Source: Microbacterium sp. zg-Y1090 (lineage in GTDB: Bacteria; Actinomycetota; Actinomycetes; Actinomycetales; Microbacteriaceae). Taken from it: a stretch of 64,000 nt of DNA. The stretch is taken from positions 930,001 through 994,000 of the forward strand of contig NZ_CP126742.1 of NCBI RefSeq assembly GCF_030246945.1. The letters run 5' to 3'. The notes under the pieces are model-generated. The model had not been told where the DNA came from. It worked only from the letters and a program-made list of their open reading frames with translations, and ran no database searches. Shown here one piece after another: positions 63,895 to 64,000 of this stretch (positions are counted from its first letter, which is position 1; each line of letters starts with the position of its first letter). Both the position numbers and the translations under genes were made by a program.

Positions 63895-64000
63895 ATGGGC
63901 TTCAACAACCCCTCGGTGTCGTGGTCCGAGATGGAGCGGCTGCTCAGCGGCCGCAAGCCCGCCGGCGCCGACGGCGGCGACAGCCCCGCCTGGTCCCGCA
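63895..64000 (+). CDS. dnaE2: Error-prone DNA polymerase DnaE2, 5' end only
   Basis: The last 106 bases encode MGFNNPSVSWSEMERLLSG and a Gly/Asp-rich continuation, matching the N-terminus of DnaE2 (S-W-x-E-M-E-R-x-L-x-G). DnaE2 is the polymerase of the ImuA'-ImuB-DnaE2 mutasome. The gene runs off the right edge. Confidence 0.85.
   Translation, partial: MGFNNPSVSWSEMERLLSGRKPAGADGGDSPAWSR

Overview
The window is high-GC actinobacterial chromosome, most likely from a Microbacterium or another member of the Microbacteriaceae. This rests on gene content and order (phoU next to senX3-regX3; LpqE-like lipoprotein, carD, ispDF, cysS, rlmB; a CIRCE-controlled groL; imuA'-imuB-dnaE2; the XPB-type helicase next to its helicase-associated partner), on frequent GTG/TTG starts, and on dispersed palindromic repeats. 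No database search was possible, so the taxonomic call is an inference. There is one tRNA gene (Thr, TGT), no rRNA and no CRISPR array.

Layout. 1-9300: phosphate and nitrogen control (ppk1 cut by the left edge, a GlnR-like regulator, phoU, senX3-regX3), with a nitrobindin-like protein, a YgfZ-like protein, a methyltransferase and phosphoglycerate mutase. 9400-17100: carD, ispDF, cysS, rlmB and neighbours. 17141-18244: a stand-alone sugar-ABC ATPase of the MsiK/UgpC type. 18459-19519: a DsbA-like protein without its CXXC, then tRNA-Thr. 19550-33900 looks accessory: a MocR regulator divergent from an EamA exporter, an alpha/beta hydrolase, a large LuxR regulator, a LacI DNA-binding stub, nhaA with an unknown gene behind it, TetR with an MBL-fold hydrolase, an SDR, a frameshifted flavoprotein, and an alcohol dehydrogenase divergent from a LacI regulator. 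33962-42910: transporter, nitroreductase-msrB, DUF2332, DUF3263 and LytR_C genes, cspA, groL, a WXG100 protein and a second two-component system. 43357-52053: a sugar regulon made of a ROK regulator, binding protein, two permeases, dehydrogenase, GH36 enzyme and GH13_18-type phosphorylase. 52251-64000: DNA repair and housekeeping (XPB helicase, helicase-associated protein, CSD protein, DUF3027, serC, DtxR/IdeR, M23 peptidase, HNH nuclease) ending in the SOS mutasome operon.

How the genes work together. The sugar regulon has no ATPase of its own, so the MsiK-type ATPase about 26 kb away is the natural energiser. ROK-type direct repeats overlap its promoter. PhoU, SenX3 and RegX3 form a phosphate-sensing unit. 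ImuA', ImuB and DnaE2 sit behind a perfect LexA-type palindrome.

The most interesting signal is a pair of similar structured 5' leaders on the minus strand. One lies directly before nhaA (27429-27486) and one directly before the next gene, which is unknown (25986-26048). Both share the core GGGAAGYCUGGUCG, have a closing helix whose arms differ but still pair, and have Shine-Dalgarno sequence running into that helix. This looks like a duplicated translation-controlling riboswitch, possibly for a cation, linking an uncharacterised protein to the Na+/H+ antiporter. Other points worth checking are a small ORF ending inside an intrinsic terminator upstream of the HNH gene, a possible pseudoknot leader before the M23 peptidase, three families of palindromic intergenic repeats, and an over-used GGATGCCG word.
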